Positions 44,886 to 58,440 of a stretch of 64,000 nt of DNA are shown here, piece by piece. The position numbers and the translations under genes are program-made. Below the pieces are notes generated by a model. That model was given only the letters and a program-made list of their open reading frames with translations, had not been told where the DNA came from and made no database searches. Each line of letters starts with the position of its first letter. Positions within the stretch are counted from its first letter, which is position 1. Origin of the DNA: Aptenodytes patagonicus. Its lineage: Eukaryota; Chordata; Aves; Sphenisciformes; Spheniscidae. Location: positions 23,467,871-23,531,870 of the forward strand of contig NC_134960.1 of NCBI RefSeq assembly GCF_965638725.1, read 5' to 3'.

Positions 44886-47800
44886 CTGATGGGATTGCAT
44901 TCCTGTGCTGTGTTCCCCCCTCAGTGCGGGAATGCAGTTAGTACAGCTATTATTCATTGTTTTAGGATGTGCTATGTCAGCATTCATTTGCCTTGCACGG
45001 CCCTTTGCCAAGAGGAAAGCATGGTCTTCAAATGCACTGGCTACCAGTTCATTGCCAAGCGTAACTCAAAGCATACGTTTGATCTCATAAATCCCATGTC
45101 GTTTGAAATCCTTGCTACTTAAAGACTGAGGGCACTCACGGCAAGGGAATTTGTCTCCAGCCTCGCTCTGCCTGCTGATCTATCAGGTCCACCTTTGCAC
45201 ACATGGAAGAGCCTGTCTCATCACACTCAGCTGGCATCAAAATGTTGAGATTCTTTAACTGAATAGACAGACTCTGTCAGCTTCTTGCACTCATTGCACC
45301 AGTTTTGCAAACTAATTACCATGTGTGTGCTAGAAGATTGTTATTCATTGTTTCTTTTATTAATTAAAAAAAAAAGAAGTTCCTTTGTATCTGAATAATG
45401 TCATCAGTGATTTCATCACACCGACATTCTCAGGTGGTTTCAGGTAGGCGTATAAAAAGTAAAATCTTCAGTCCTTTGCAGCTCTCTTACAGGAACGTAG
45501 GGACTCTTAAAGACAGGCAGTTGCCTTCTAGTGTCAGATGGCCACCTGGCCAGCCACCTCCTTACCAAAGATAGCCTACTAGAAGTTGTCGATACAGCTA
45601 AAATATCCTCTGACATGCTAAAAGGACAAATACTGCTGTCATCGGTCCTTTGTACTAGACCCGCTCACTCTATTTTAGCCAACTAATTCCTATTTTAAAG
45701 ATAAGCCCCAGCCAGGAAACAAGAACTGTAGCTTCTTTTAACCAACAGACAGAATGTCATCCTAAGCCTTCATCCACCCTCAGCGAAGAGGGAAACAACC
45801 AAGGGGGACAAACTTGTCCTTCCAGGTAGACTCTCCACCTGATCTTTAATTCCACCCACCCTCTCTGTCCATATCTGCTTCTCGTTCCAATGCTGCTGGA
45901 CCCCCACACTCATTTTACATTATGGTTCTCAGGCTGTTTGACTTTCCTCATCCCTTGCTGTTAAGCTCTTTCTCACAGCAGTCTTTTGCTGTAGCTTTTC
46001 TGTTTTCCACTTCTCTTCAGCTGCCTGGCTCTGCTTTGTGGAGTAGTCTGATGGCAAAACAGTTTTTCTGCTAAAGTTAGAACACAACCCCCCTCCTTCC
46101 AATACAACCATTTTGTTCAATGTTAGCAGTACAGAGGGCTCAAATCTGTAGGAACTCTGCAGAGGGGACGAGGGAGGGAAGCGATTCTGGCTTCTTTCCC
46201 AATGATATAGGAAACTTAATATCCTCCTCCAGTACATACAGTAATGCTGCAAGCCTCTGCTGCTACTTCCGTATGCGAGTGTAAACAAACACAATTTACA
46301 AGGTAACACTTTGGATATTATTGGGTATCTGGGTAAATACGGTAACAAGATGTTTATATTGCATGTTTGTGTAATCCTTCTATATTCTTGCAATATCCTT
46401 GGAAAAGTCCTTTTTCTGTTTCCTTACATGCTCCAGTGAATATACTGGTAGCAACACATCTTTCAATACGCCTCCGTCTTGTGTGCTCTACGTCAGACTG
46501 GCTGCTGGCATTTCCCTGCGTCCTTTAGCCTGGCACACGAACAAGCAGGTCTGACTCCAGGCTGTGGAAGTGATGCAGTTTCTACCCTCTCTCTCACAAC
46601 ATCGTCTCCTTGTGCTGTTACACATAGCTACAGCGACAAGGATGGGTGGAAATTATACTTCCAGCAGCATTGGAGCAGGGTGACTTGAGAGGATATTGGA
46701 AACTTGCCTAAGTTCCCTTTTTGCTTCAGCCACGTTAAAACAGCTGTGTTCGTTATTGTCTCTAAGTAAAGATAACAGTAATTCAGTATCCCTACTCCAA
46801 TTCTCTCCTAAGATTCTCAAGACCTCTTAAAATGCAGTTGAATCTTCATCCCAGCGTTCAAGGAAGATGAGACACAGGCGTGCTCTTCCCCCAGTGCCCC
46901 GAGAGACTGCAGCAGAGTGCCCCTCCACCAAGCTGTGCTGCCGCAGAGTGTGGCTCTCCAGGGGCCACACAAGCCCTGCTGCTGCCACACAAACCCTCGG
47001 GCACTCAGGCTTATTCTTTTCAGATTGATCTGAGAAGATCGAGATGCGTTTCAAATTTAAAACTCATAGGGGAAATCATCTCAAAGTGATCTGAAAAACC
47101 TCACCCTTGGTAACTGGCTTGTAAAGACAACAGTGCTCACCCCTGGAAGGATCCCAAGGCTCTTCTCTTACCTGAATTTTTATTTGGCAAGAGAGGGGCT
47201 GTAGGAATGACCAGGATCAGCTCCTTCAGCAACCAAAAAGTGCTGGAACATGCCAGAGCTGTATAGGGTATGGCACAAAAAGTAGCTCCTTCAACACTGT
47301 GCAACAGCCACCCTGCAGGTAAGTGATCCCTCAGCGCTGTGGCAAGCTCCACAAGCACTGTCAGCGCTGCAGACACAGCTTCAGTGAGCTCCCCTAATAG
47401 GAAGACAAGTCCCACATTCCCTTCCTTTGGCCCTTCAATACAAAGCAAATATTGGATTGCTGTACTTTCCAGCCTGACTGACAGTCCCAGAGAGCAAGTA
47501 CAAGGGTGTGCTGCTGCTGGTACGGCTGGTCCATGCTGGCAGCAGATGTCAACTTTGCCTGCCTCATGGAACACAACCCACACAGTGTTGAGGGCTCTTG
47601 TAACAGCCTAAACATCCCAGTGGAAGTCTACCAGGGGCCGCACCTTCCCTACACTTGCTTGTGCCCATATATTCCTAGCTACAAGACTAGGAAGGGTCAC
47701 TTGTCCAGCCTTCCACCTGCTTTGGGGTTGAGTATGTGCTTGGAGAACTTGGGGCATGAATCGTCTCATACCCAAAGCACAGAAAGCAAATAAGACACAA

Positions 47801-48680
47801 GTATGGAAAAGGTAGGAGGCATCTTTTGCATGCCCAGTTGCCTCCAAATTCCTGGATAATCATGTTTGTTTATGGGAAATTTGCTCTTCTTACATCAACT
47901 TTGGCAGCAGTTGAGATAATGGAAAGACACCAAAAAGAATATAAGTGACATTAGGATCTAGAAAGTCGCTGCTGTTTCATTAGCAATTGTACTTTCTTAC
48001 ACAGCACTCTGAGTTTATGCCATGCATTAAAGAGCATGGCATCTCGGCCATTAGCATCAGCTCTTACTGTTTTGGTTGCTGGACTTACAGCTATGTTAAT
48101 GAATACTTTTATTTGCTATTTAACACAACGGGTGAGGACACCTTCACACACATGCATACACACCCACTCCCTCTTTTTATCCAACTGCCACAATCCAGCA
48201 TTGCAAGACACTGACCTTGCATTGTATCCAAGGTCTGCTCTTGCCGGTTTACTGCCTTTGTTTGATTTGTTATGCTAACTATGCCATCATAGTTAGCATA
48301 AATCCTCTCTTCTTCTGAGAAGAACCATCACCAAAGTGTTAATTCTGTCACACATCATTCTTGTGAATTGGTAAGAGTGAGCTTTGTGCATGTCAGACTC
48401 CATAGTTTCCTGCAAGATGCAGATGAAGTGAATACTCTAGTTAAGATAGTACCACATAAACTATTTTCTAACAAGCCTCCCCTTGGAAACTGCAACTCAA
48501 TTTCAACTTGCAAAGACTTGTCATCAAGTATGAGACTACAAAATCTTGTAAAAAATTAACCTAGAAATAATACCTCAAAAGTGATTGATGCAAAAATAAT
48601 GTAGAGAGATGCAAAGCCGGCAGAAATCAAGCTACTATAATGCCAGGATAATTATCAATCCTTTCTGAATGTCTTTAAAT
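44886..48680. other. Intergenic region
   Basis: No gene was recognised. A minus-strand open frame (47583-47137) contains a consensus donor (ttcag|gtaaga at 47172), but the protein is not recognisable. A 14-bp perfect hairpin with a 4-base loop lies at 48270-48301. Confidence 0.45.
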
Positions 48681-48795
48681 GAATAGAATAGAATAGAATA
48701 GAATAGAATAGAATAGAATAGAATAGAATAGAATAGAAAAGAATAGAATAGGATAGAATAGAAAAGAAAAAAATAGAATAGAATAGAATAGAATA
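48681..48795. repeat. (GAATA)n microsatellite, about 23 units
   Basis: A pentanucleotide array with a few interruptions. It directly adjoins the 3' end of the minus-strand CR1, so it looks like an expanded CR1 tail (ATTCT repeats on the CR1 strand). Confidence 0.9.
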
Positions 48796-50710
48796 ATTTC
48801 AGTTGGAAGGGACCTACAATGATCATCTAGTCCAACTGTCTGACCAATTCAGGGCTGATCAAAAATTAATAATATGCTTTAAGGGCACTGTCCAAATGCC
48901 TCTTCAACACTGACAGGCTTGGGGCATCGACCACCTCTCCAGGAAGCCTGTTCCAGGGTTTGAACACCCTCTCGGTAAAGAAATGCTTCCTAATGTCCAG
49001 TCTTAAACCTCCCCTGGTGCAGCTTTGAACCATTCCCAGGCATCCTGTCGCTGGATCCCAGGGAGAAGAGATCAGCACTTCCTTCTCCACGTCCCCTCCT
49101 CAGGAAGCTGTGGAGAGCGATGAGGTCGCCCCTCAGCCTCCTCCTCTCCAAACGAGAAAAACCCAGAGTCCTCAGCTGCTCCTCAGAGGACATGCCTTCC
49201 AGCCCTTCACCAGCTTTGTTGCCCTTCTCTGGACGCATTCGAGGACCTGAACGTCCTTCTTAAATGGTGGGGCTTAGCACTGCACACAGTACTCCAGGTG
49301 AGGCCGCACCAACGCTGAATACAGCGGGATAATTCCCTCTCTTGACCGGCTGCTTATGCTGTGTTTGATGCCCCCCAGCATGCGGTTTGCCCTCTTGGCT
49401 ACTACTGGCTCCTATTGAGCCTGCTGCCAACCAGCACCCCCAGATCTCTTTCTGCAGGGCTGCTCTCCAGCCACTCCTCTCCCAATTTACACTTGTGCCC
49501 GGTATTACTTCATCCTAGATGCAGGATCTGGCATTTGGACTTGTTAAATTTCATCCCATTAATCATTGCCCAATGCTCCAATCTATCTAGATCCCTCTGC
49601 AAGGCCTCTTGTCCCTCAAGAGTCAACAGCACCTCCCTGTTTGGTATCATCAGCAATCCTGCATCCAGATTGTTGATAAATATATTGAACAGGATTGGTC
49701 CTAGAATTGAGCCCTGAGGAACACCGCTGGTGACCCATCACCAGCCAGGTGTAGCCCCATTCTCTACAACCCTTTGAGCTCTGCCCTTCAGCCAGTTCTT
49801 CACCCAAGCGCACTGTGAACCCGCTCATCCCAGAGCTGGACAACTTGTCCAGAAGGATGCTGTGAGGGACAGAATCAAAAGCCTTACTAAAATCCAAAAA
49901 AACTACATCCACCGCCTTCCCTTCGTCCATGAGGCGGGTGACCTTATCATAGAAGGATATCAAATTAGTTAAACAGGACTTTCCTTTTGTGAACCCGTGT
50001 TGACTGTGCCTGATGATTGCATTGTTCTTTAAATGCCTTTCAATAGTACCCAGTATGATCTTCTCCATAATTTTTCCAGGAACTGAGGTTAGACTGACAG
50101 GTCTGTAGTTCCCTGGGTCTTCCCTTACGCCCTTTCTGTAGAGTGGAATAACATTGGCTAGCTTCCAGTCAGCAGGGACCTCCCCAGACTCCCAAGACCT
50201 TTGGTAAATGATAGAGAGGGCTCCTGCCATAACATCCACCAGCTCCTTCAATACTCTGAGATGAATCCTGTCAGGCCCCATGGACTTGTGAACTGATACA
50301 GCTGGTCCCTTACAATTTCAGTCTCCACAAATGGAAAGTCACTGTTCCCACACTCATGGTCCTCCGACTCAGGACCGGGCAGCCCAAGGGCTATCTGTAT
50401 TACTAAAGACTGAGGCAAAAAAAGCATTGAACGCCTCTGCTTTTTCCTCATCCCTATTAGTCAGACGACCATCTTCAACAAGTATCAGTCCAATGTTTTC
50501 TTTAGACCTCCTCTTGCTATTAACATACTTAAAAAAGCCCTTCTTGTTATCTGAAACAACACTGGCCAGTTTCAACTGTAATTGAGCTTTGGCCTTTCGT
50601 GTCTTCTCCCTGCATATATGAACCACAGCTTTGTAATATTCCTGCGAAGCCGGACCTTGCTTCCAGAGATCATACAATTTCTCAAGCACAGCTGTTTTTC
50701 TTTTTTTATT
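48796..50710 (-). mobile_element. CR1 LINE, 1.9 kb, 5'-truncated
   Basis: The minus strand carries CR1 ORF2 from the linker before the RT (YVNSKRRSKENIGLILVEDG) through the RT (GPDRIHLRVLKELVDVMAG, DFSKAFDSVPHSILLDKL) and the C-terminal region to the 3' UTR and an expanded ATTCT tail. Frameshifts interrupt it between about 49600 and 49800 and elsewhere. Confidence 0.9.
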
Positions 50711-51555
50711 ACTATCTTCCTTGAATTGCCCTTAAATATCAAATTAAGACCCTGTTTGATTTATGAGGATTAAAAATCTCTTTATTAATGGTACTGTAGG
50801 GGTTTTGCAATAAATGTAATAGTGTGTTGCCCAGGAATAAAAAACAGAACCTCATTCAGACTCCCAGTGAGAATTACCACTGCCCAGTCTGATGGCTAAA
50901 AGGTAAAGTGATGAACTCATTTATTGAACAGGTGAATCAGGGGTCAAACCGATTAGCAGATAAGCTTTTATTCAAAAGGGAAGTTTAAAGGTTCTTGTGA
51001 AAGGGAAGATAAAGCTTTTTCTGTCAGTTATTGCAGTCTGTCTGGGAGAGGTTTCATTAACTGGAACGCTGCACTGAGGTTGGGTGATGTGTACTGCCAG
51101 TTTCTACCCTTGCTCACACAAAAAAGGATTTGTTCCTTTATGGAGCCACGTGTGTCTGCCAGGCCACTCACCACAGCCCTGAAGGGCCTGAATATTACTG
51201 GCTGGTAGCATCCTGGTAACTGGACAGAGTAAGACTGAGAAAACAAGACACAGTAATGGTTGGAAACTTACCAGAGAGAACAGCAATGTGGATAGAAACA
51301 CAAAACTGTCCTTTATAGAAAAGCACAAACCCTGTGCTGTAGCAAAACATCCACTGGAGGGTGTGTGTACACACAATATTCAATTTGTGCTTCCTACCCA
51401 GGAGGAGAGCATTGTTGAGAAAGGTGCAAGGAGAGTTTTGTTTGTAATAAATGCAACAACATATTTAGTATTGAAAAAAAAAAATTGAGCACATTCAGCA
51501 GCCATGCAATCAAAACTTGAAGAAGGATAACCTACCTGAAAACCACAGTTACCAA
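50711..51555. other. Gap between two CR1 copies
   Basis: AT-rich sequence. No gene or repeat was recognised. Confidence 0.5.
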
Positions 51556-54105
51556 CCTAGAACCTTGTGGTCAGTGTTTACTACAGGCCACCCCATCAAG
51601 GGGAGCCTATTGACCTATTACTTCAGCTACAGGAGGCATCGCGCTCGCAGGCTCTCATCCTGTTGGGGGACTTCAACCACCCTGACATCTGCTGGAAAAG
51701 TAGCACAGCGAGCTGTAGGCAATCCAGGAGACTCCTGGAGTGCACTGAGGATAACATCTTAGGCCAGGTAATAGACAGTCCTACCAGAGGGGATGCGTTA
51801 CTGGACCTGTTGGTCACCAGCCAAGTGAGCTAATCGGTGACATCAGGATTGGAGGCAGCCTGGGCTGCAGTGATCACTGCACTGGTGGAGTTCGCTGTCC
51901 TGAGAGATATGGGACAGGCGAAGGGTAAAGTCAGGTCCCTGAATTTTAGGAAAGCAAAATTCCAGCTGTTCAAGGGGTTAGTCAGCTCCTTAGGACCCCC
52001 TGGGAAACTGCCCTCAGGGACAAGGGAGCAGAATAGAGCTGGCACATCTTTAAGGATGCTTTCCACAGAGCGCAAGAGCTCTCTGTCCCCACGTGTAAGA
52101 AATGGGGAAAGGAAGGCAAGAGACCGGCATGGATGAGTCAAGACCTGCTGGTCAAACTAAAGGGCAAGAAGGAAAAGCACAGGCAGTGGAAGCAGGGACA
52201 GGTATCCTGGGAAGAGTATAGGGACGCTGCCCGTTTGTGTAGGGATGGGGTCAGGAAGGCCAAAGCGCAGCTGGAGCTGAACTTGGCAAGGGACACAAAG
52301 AATAATAAGAAGGGCTTCTACAGGTATGTCAGCCAGAAAAGGAAGGTCAAAGAAAGTGTACCCTCCCAATGAACACGACTGGCAAACTGGTAACAACAGA
52401 CAAAGAGAAGGCTGAGGTAGTCAACAACTTTTTTGCCTCAGTCTTTACTGGCAGCCTCTCTTCCCACACGTCTCGAGTGGATGGACCTCAAGGCAGGGAC
52501 TGGGGGAGCAAAATCCCTCCCACTGTAAGAGAAGATCAGGTTCAAGACCACCTGAGGAACCTGAACATCCATAAGTCTATGGGACCTGAAGAGATGCATC
52601 TCAGGGTCCTGAGGGAATTGGCTGATGTAGTTGCCAAGCTACTCTCCATGATATTTCAAAAGTCATGGCAGTCAGGTGAAGTCCCTGGTGACTGGAAAAA
52701 GGGAAATATTGCACCCATTTTTAAAAAGGGTAGAAAGGAGGACCCTGGGAACTAGTGACCTGTCAGCCTCACCTCTGTGCCTGGGAAGATCATGGAACAG
52801 ATCCTCCTAGAAGCTGTGCTAAGGCACATGGAGAACAGGGAGGTGATTCGAGACAGCCAGCATGGCTTCACCAAGGGCAGGTCTTGCCTGGCCAGTGTAG
52901 TGGCCTTCTATGATGGAGTGACAGCGGACAAGGGAAGAGCTATGGGTGTCATCTCTCTGGACTTCTGTAAGGCCTTTGACATGGTGCCCCACAACATCCT
53001 TCTCTCTAAACTGGAGAGGTATGATTTGATGGATGGACTATTCGGTGGATAAGGAATTGGCTGGATGGTCGCATACAGAGAGTAGTGGTCAACAGCTCAT
53101 GTCCGGATGGAAATCAGTGACGAGTGGTGTCCCTCAGGGGTTTGTACTGGGACCAATACTGTTTAATATCTTCCTCAACAACATAGACAGTGGGATCAAC
53201 TGCACCCTCAGCCCATTTGCAGACGACACCAAGCTGAGTGGTGCGGTTGACATGCTTGAGGGACAGGATGCCATTCAGAGGGATCTGGACAAGCTTGAGA
53301 AGTGGGCCCATGTGAACCTCATGAGGTTCAACAAGGCCAAGTGCAAGGTCCTGCACCTGGGTTGGGGCAATCCCAAACATGGATACAGGCTGGGGGATGA
53401 AGGGATTGAGAGCAGCCCTGCCGAGAAGGACTTGGGGTGGATGAAAAGCTGGACATGAGCCAGCAACATGCGCTTGCAGCCTAGAAGGCCAATTGTATCC
53501 TGGGCTGCATAAAAAGAAGTGTGGCCAGCAGGTTGAAGGAGGTGATTCTGCCCCTCTACTCTGTTATGGTGAGACTCCACCTGGAGCACTGTGTTCAGCT
53601 CTGGAGTTCTCAGCATAGGAAAGACATGGACCTGTTGGAGCGGGTCCAGAAGAGGGCCACAAAAATGATCAGAGGGCTGGAACACCTCTCCTATGAGGAC
53701 AGGCTGAGAGAGTTGGGGTTGTTTAGCCTGGAGAAGAGAAGGCTCCAGGGAGACCTTATTGTGGCCTTTCAATACTTAAAGGGGGCTTATAAGAAAGATG
53801 GAGACAGACTTTTTAATAGGGCCTGTAGTGATAGGACAAGGGGTAATGGTTTTAAACTAAAAGAAGGGAGATTCAGACTAGATCTAAGGAAGAAATTTTT
53901 TACAATGAGGGTAGTGAAACACTGGAACAGGTTGCCCAGAGAGGTGGTGGATGCCCCATCCCTGGAAACATTCCAGGTCAGGTTGGATGGGGCTCTGAGC
54001 AACCTGATCTAGTTGGAGATGTCCCTGCTCATTGCAGGGGGGTTGGACTAGATGGCCTTTAGAGGTCCCTTCCAACCCAAACTATTCTATGATTCTATGA
54101 TTCTA
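51556..54105 (+). mobile_element. CR1 LINE, 2.55 kb, the longest copy here
   Basis: ORF2 begins in the C-terminal part of the endonuclease (VYYRPPHQGEPIDLLLQLQ, LILLGDFNHPDICWKS) and continues through the RT ([71 protein letters not shown]) to the C-terminus and a tail of ATTCTATG units. Stops and frameshifts (for example near 51832, 52370, 53050 and 53457) inactivate it. It is a different, somewhat less eroded copy than the minus-strand one at 48796. Confidence 0.92.
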
Positions 54106-55929
54106 TAGAACATATGCAAGTTCTAATCCTCTTGAAAATAGGGATTTAGCAGCCTAAAAACCCACAGCATAAAGAAACTGTATTCCAGTTCAGCAATTTC
54201 AGAGTCACGTTCAAAGGCATGACACAGAAGAGCTGAATTCTACTTATGCTTAAACACTCTTAGGACCAGATCAAAGAATGTTACTTTCCCTTTCGTATTT
54301 CTGCAAAGAGCTTGATCTGTACTCAAGCTTTGGCTCCTAGAAGCTCTTTCCAGGCTTGCTCTTAGAACTACTATTCTTTTCCCTGGATAAAATAGTTTGA
54401 GTTTCATAGGATAATGTGCAACTTTTAAGAGGAAAACACAAGACCTACTGTATGTGGTTTAAATGACATTTTTTACTTACAAGTGTCTTCCGTCTAGTCT
54501 GTGTAGGCATTCACGCTTTAACATGCACCAGCTCCAGAGTGAACCAACGGTATTCTTCCTATTAAGTGACCCAGAACAATGGGTTAGTGATCATCCTGAA
54601 CCCTGACAAAAAATAGTTTACGTCTATTTCACAATTTAGTAAATATTTCAAAATTATTTTAATGCATCTTTATATTTTAATCTTTTATCACAGAGAAAGA
54701 CCCTGTTATTTAAAACCACATTCAAGCTGCCCATAACAACATTACTAGACCATGCTAGACAAATCAGGAGCATGGCCAACAAAAGTATGAGTCCTTATAC
54801 AGCCCTTCCTTTGTCTAGACTTCCAGGATTTCCACTGCATCGGGGCTTTTTATTGGTATAGAGATGGGAAAAAGAATTAGATTAGCATTGTTACCTCCCA
54901 GTTCTACAATGACTCTTGAAGTATTTGGGAGGTATTCCTTGATGTCAAGAGCTGGGGCATAGTGGGGTTACATTTTATTTTGCAAACATGTCGAGTAGTA
55001 GTTTTGGAGAAAAGCTTGAAGTTGTTCGCATGCAGAACAGTTTAAAGATGAGACAAGTAAATCCACCACTTCGAGTCTTGAACTTTTTAACATGATCTCA
55101 AGATCTTTGCAACAGCTTTCCAAGAAATGCAACAAGGATTTAGGTGGAGGATGGCCTTTTGAAACACGAGGGCTTTGTCAATAATGGTTCCGCAGTCAAC
55201 TTATGCTTCCTCTGTTTCTGAAGAGAGAAATCTTTCCTCCACTCCAGGGCCTCACATAAATTTCATGGTACTAAGCCAGTACAGTAAGACATTATAAAAA
55301 TAGATGCAGTTTGATCCTCTAAACATTCCACAAATGGAATGTTAAGTTGCATCACCTCCTACAAAAGACTTTGACCTTTGTGACGTGCCAAAGTGCAATT
55401 TTGCTGTGGGTATTTCCATAGTTGCAGACAGACATTTTGTGGTGTGGCAGGTTCCAAAGCCTGCAAACTTTCTGAGATGTGTGGCTACAGGAAGCTTCCA
55501 CTTACAGCCCCATGGACTCCATCTAAAGTCCAGTGCAGTCAATGGGGATCCTTCAGTGAACTCTTGCTCTTACTAAATCCTATGAGTTAGAGTGCAGCAA
55601 TAGGGACTTATGCAGTCCTTCCTGTTTCTGAGAGCAACAGGTAGCATTTCCTGGACCCTACTATTGTTTTAATTCCTACACTCACCAAACCCATTTCCTA
55701 AAAAAATGTGGTACACATGTTCTCACTGACTCCCCATGACAGAATCTCCCTCTAACATCCACAGTTTTTTCCTAAAATGTTAAACAGGCACAGTTGTGTA
55801 TAGAACACTAAATATGAGGGAGCTAGGACACTACACAAAAATGATATTTAATTATTTCAGCTTCTTCCACTGTTAATAACCCTCATTCGAACTGCTTTCA
55901 AGCACTACATTCAGAGGCCCTCCTGCACA
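54106..55929. other. Intergenic region
   Basis: AT-rich sequence with no recognised gene or repeat. Confidence 0.5.
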
Positions 55930-56205
55930 TCTGTAAATGCATTCCTCTCTCCATCTCTATGTCCCACTCCCTGTCCCTGCCTTTCTCTATCCCTCCTTCC
56001 TTCTTCCTCTCCTTGTCTCCCCCTTTGTCCTGGTGCCCGGCCCTACTTTTCTTCCTCCATCTCTTTGCAGGGCTCCTCACCCCTATTTTTCTTGATTTCT
56101 CCATCTCTCTAGCCTTTTCCCTGCACCTTTCTTCCTCTTTCTGCTCCTCAGTCTTCTCCCTCATCTTATTTTTCTGTTTCTGGTCCTCTGTCCTTCTCCC
56201 CATCA
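55930..56205 (-). repeat. Polypyrimidine (plus) / polypurine (minus) degenerate minisatellite
   Basis: The plus strand is almost entirely C and T over about 270 bases, made of loosely repeated cttcctcc/tctctcc units. The minus strand resembles, in composition and phrasing, the purine-rich array at 59370-59740, but in opposite orientation. Confidence 0.6.
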
Positions 56206-58324
56206 GCTTAAACTGAATGACCAGGTGTCCCTGTGCTCTGGTATTTCCTTAGCATTGCCCTAGGGAAGATCTGTGTCTGTAGGGCTAGGGATCATTTAGG
56301 AGCTGATCTCCTTATGTAGACGGCAGAGCTAGGTGTAATTAAAGCAGAGGTTATTCTCAGCTGGTGTTCCATGCATCTTGTTGAAACTGCAGGCTGTGGG
56401 CCTTATTTTGAAGGAAGGTTTCTTGTTCTGCACTTACTGCCCCTAGGGATGCTGCAAAGGTGTGGTGTTGGGGTCTGGAGGGACGCATGGGACCTGCTGT
56501 GGTTCCTTGTAGATGTGAACTGAACTTGTCCTAACGTTCTCGAATGAAACCGGACTGCACAATGCCCGATAAAAATAGTAACAAGTAAAGGCACTTGCAG
56601 TTGGCTTTTTTATGCAGTCTTCACACGGAGCTTTTGATATTGATTAATTTCTGGGAGGCAAGATAGCAGTGAGGAAATAAAACTGTGGCTTGTCTAAACA
56701 GCGTCTTCACCGTAGGCAGGGTTTGAGCCATTGCGCTAAAACAGGTCTTTACTACAGTTTATGAACACAGAAAATGAGTCTGTAAGGAAAGTTTCAGTAG
56801 AAGTAAGGCTCAATTTGCACCTCTGTATCTGATGCAAGTAAGAGATTACTTGGCAGTGTTTACCTCTCAAATGCGTGCCTGTGTATTAATGCAGGCTGTC
56901 AGGGTCTTTGCAGGGGTACTTCTGGACTGGCAGGTCGCGTGCCTGAGCGGTACCGAGTCCCAAGATGAGCCAGCTCCTGCCGGCAGTTTAAGCTCAGAGG
57001 ATGTGACAGAATGGAAACCATCTTTGTGGTGGACCCCAAACGTCAAAGGTGCGGATATGTTGCTGACATCCCCCTGGCCTGGAGATGTGGGGAGTTCTGC
57101 CAACACTCCGGTAAGGATTCAGTTTTCTGCTGGAATGGTTCTCCAGATGGATTTAACAAACGATTGCCTTTCTACCTCCTGTGGCTATCTGCAGAAGGGC
57201 CCTCCTGTTCATTTGGGTTTAACCAGTGTAAGGGCTTTGGAGAAGAACTAGCTAAACATGCTTTCTCTCTATGGAGATCACTAGCATTTGTGTAGAAAAG
57301 CAGAGGTTCAGTCAGTAAAGCTTATAGCATAGTGCTGTGCTCAGACCATGGAGCTCTATCACCTGGAGATACTGTTCAGGTGGACTCATTATTTCAACTA
57401 AGTCTTTCTGGCTCAGAATAGAGCCCCATGGGATCATGACATTGTGGTTCGAATGCTCAAATGGCAATGTTTGGTTTGCCGTTGCTTTGCCAAGGCAAAG
57501 CCCCTTGCAGGATAATGATCCCACAAAAAGCCTGGGACTGTAGTCTTCTCAGTAGTCTTCTGTAGCCTTCACACTGCCTGGGTGTTGATGCTGCTTCATC
57601 AGAAGTAAAATTCATCCTAATCCTGGGATTTCTTTCCTGTCCTCTCTGGACCAAGTAACCTCTGGTCATTCGTTAACTAGTCCTGCTCTACCTTCAGCCT
57701 AGGTAGGTTTCTTCTCCTCGTTCCCATCTTTTTCTGAAGGAAACATCACAGTTGTGATAAACATGAAAAGGCTGAATTTTTACTCCATTAGATCTTGTAT
57801 GTGTGTTTTTTCCCTTGTACAAATATTATTTTATATAATAGCCTCTTCATTCCCCTGTTCTGTATTGGTAGCTCTGAGCATTTAATCTGGTCTACATGAG
57901 CCTACTGAACCCTGAAGCAGTGTTCAGAAAGAGGCCTTACTAGGGATTACTTCAATGGTGTTAAAATAAAAGCTGCTTGCTCTGCTTTCACAGGATACTT
58001 GCCAGGTGCCTCCCCAGAGCAATCCAGGCTGAGAAGTTGGCTTAAATCATGGTGATGGAAAAGGCCGCTCTGGTTTCCGAGTCCTTTTTTCCCTTAAATT
58101 TTTTAGATCAGCAGAGGAAATGTCTGTCGGGTTTTCTCTTTGCATACATCCTGGTGCTTCTCTCGCCAGCTTTCTTTGCCAAAGACAGGCTACTGCTTAA
58201 AGCTTGCATCAAAGATGGATGCCAGTTTGTGCTTTTATGTGGCACATGGAAGGTAGAAGGAAAAACTGCATCTGAAATCCCCCAGGAGCAATTTTCCCTT
58301 TGGCATCGCAAGAGCCCAGAGCTG
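56206..58324. other. Intergenic region with one candidate exon
   Basis: Mostly unrecognised. A plus-strand stretch at 56914-57110 has a consensus acceptor (tctttgcag) and donor (ccg|gtaagg) around a fully open frame, but the encoded residues match nothing I know. Confidence 0.35.
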
Positions 58325-58440
58325 TGGAAATGTTGGTTGTAAAGGACCTCTGGAGTCTTCTGGTCCAACCTCCCACTGGAGTTCATGTTGTTGTGACTGG
58401 AGCACAGGTGTTTCTCCAGCGTGGCTGTTTCCCATCCCAC
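58325..58440 (-). mobile_element. Probable old CR1 3'-end fragment
   Basis: The plus-strand phrase aaaggacctctggagtc followed by tctggtccaacctccc resembles the reverse complement of the CR1 3' UTR. It is short and diverged. Confidence 0.4.

Noticed and set aside
47137-47583. 148-codon minus-strand frame ending near a consensus donor
   Set aside because: The donor (47172) is good, but the residues are not recognisable, no convincing acceptor was found upstream, and a good plus-strand donor (cctgcag|gtaagt, about 47318) lies in the same stretch, so strand cannot be decided.
48635-48826. 63-codon minus-strand frame of Phe, Tyr, Ser and Leu repeats
   Set aside because: It is only the translation of the GAATA microsatellite.
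55898-56203. 101-codon highly charged minus-strand frame (Glu/Lys/Arg-rich)
   Set aside because: It arises from the polypurine strand of a degenerate tandem array, which encodes Arg/Lys/Glu in any frame; no start context or homology.
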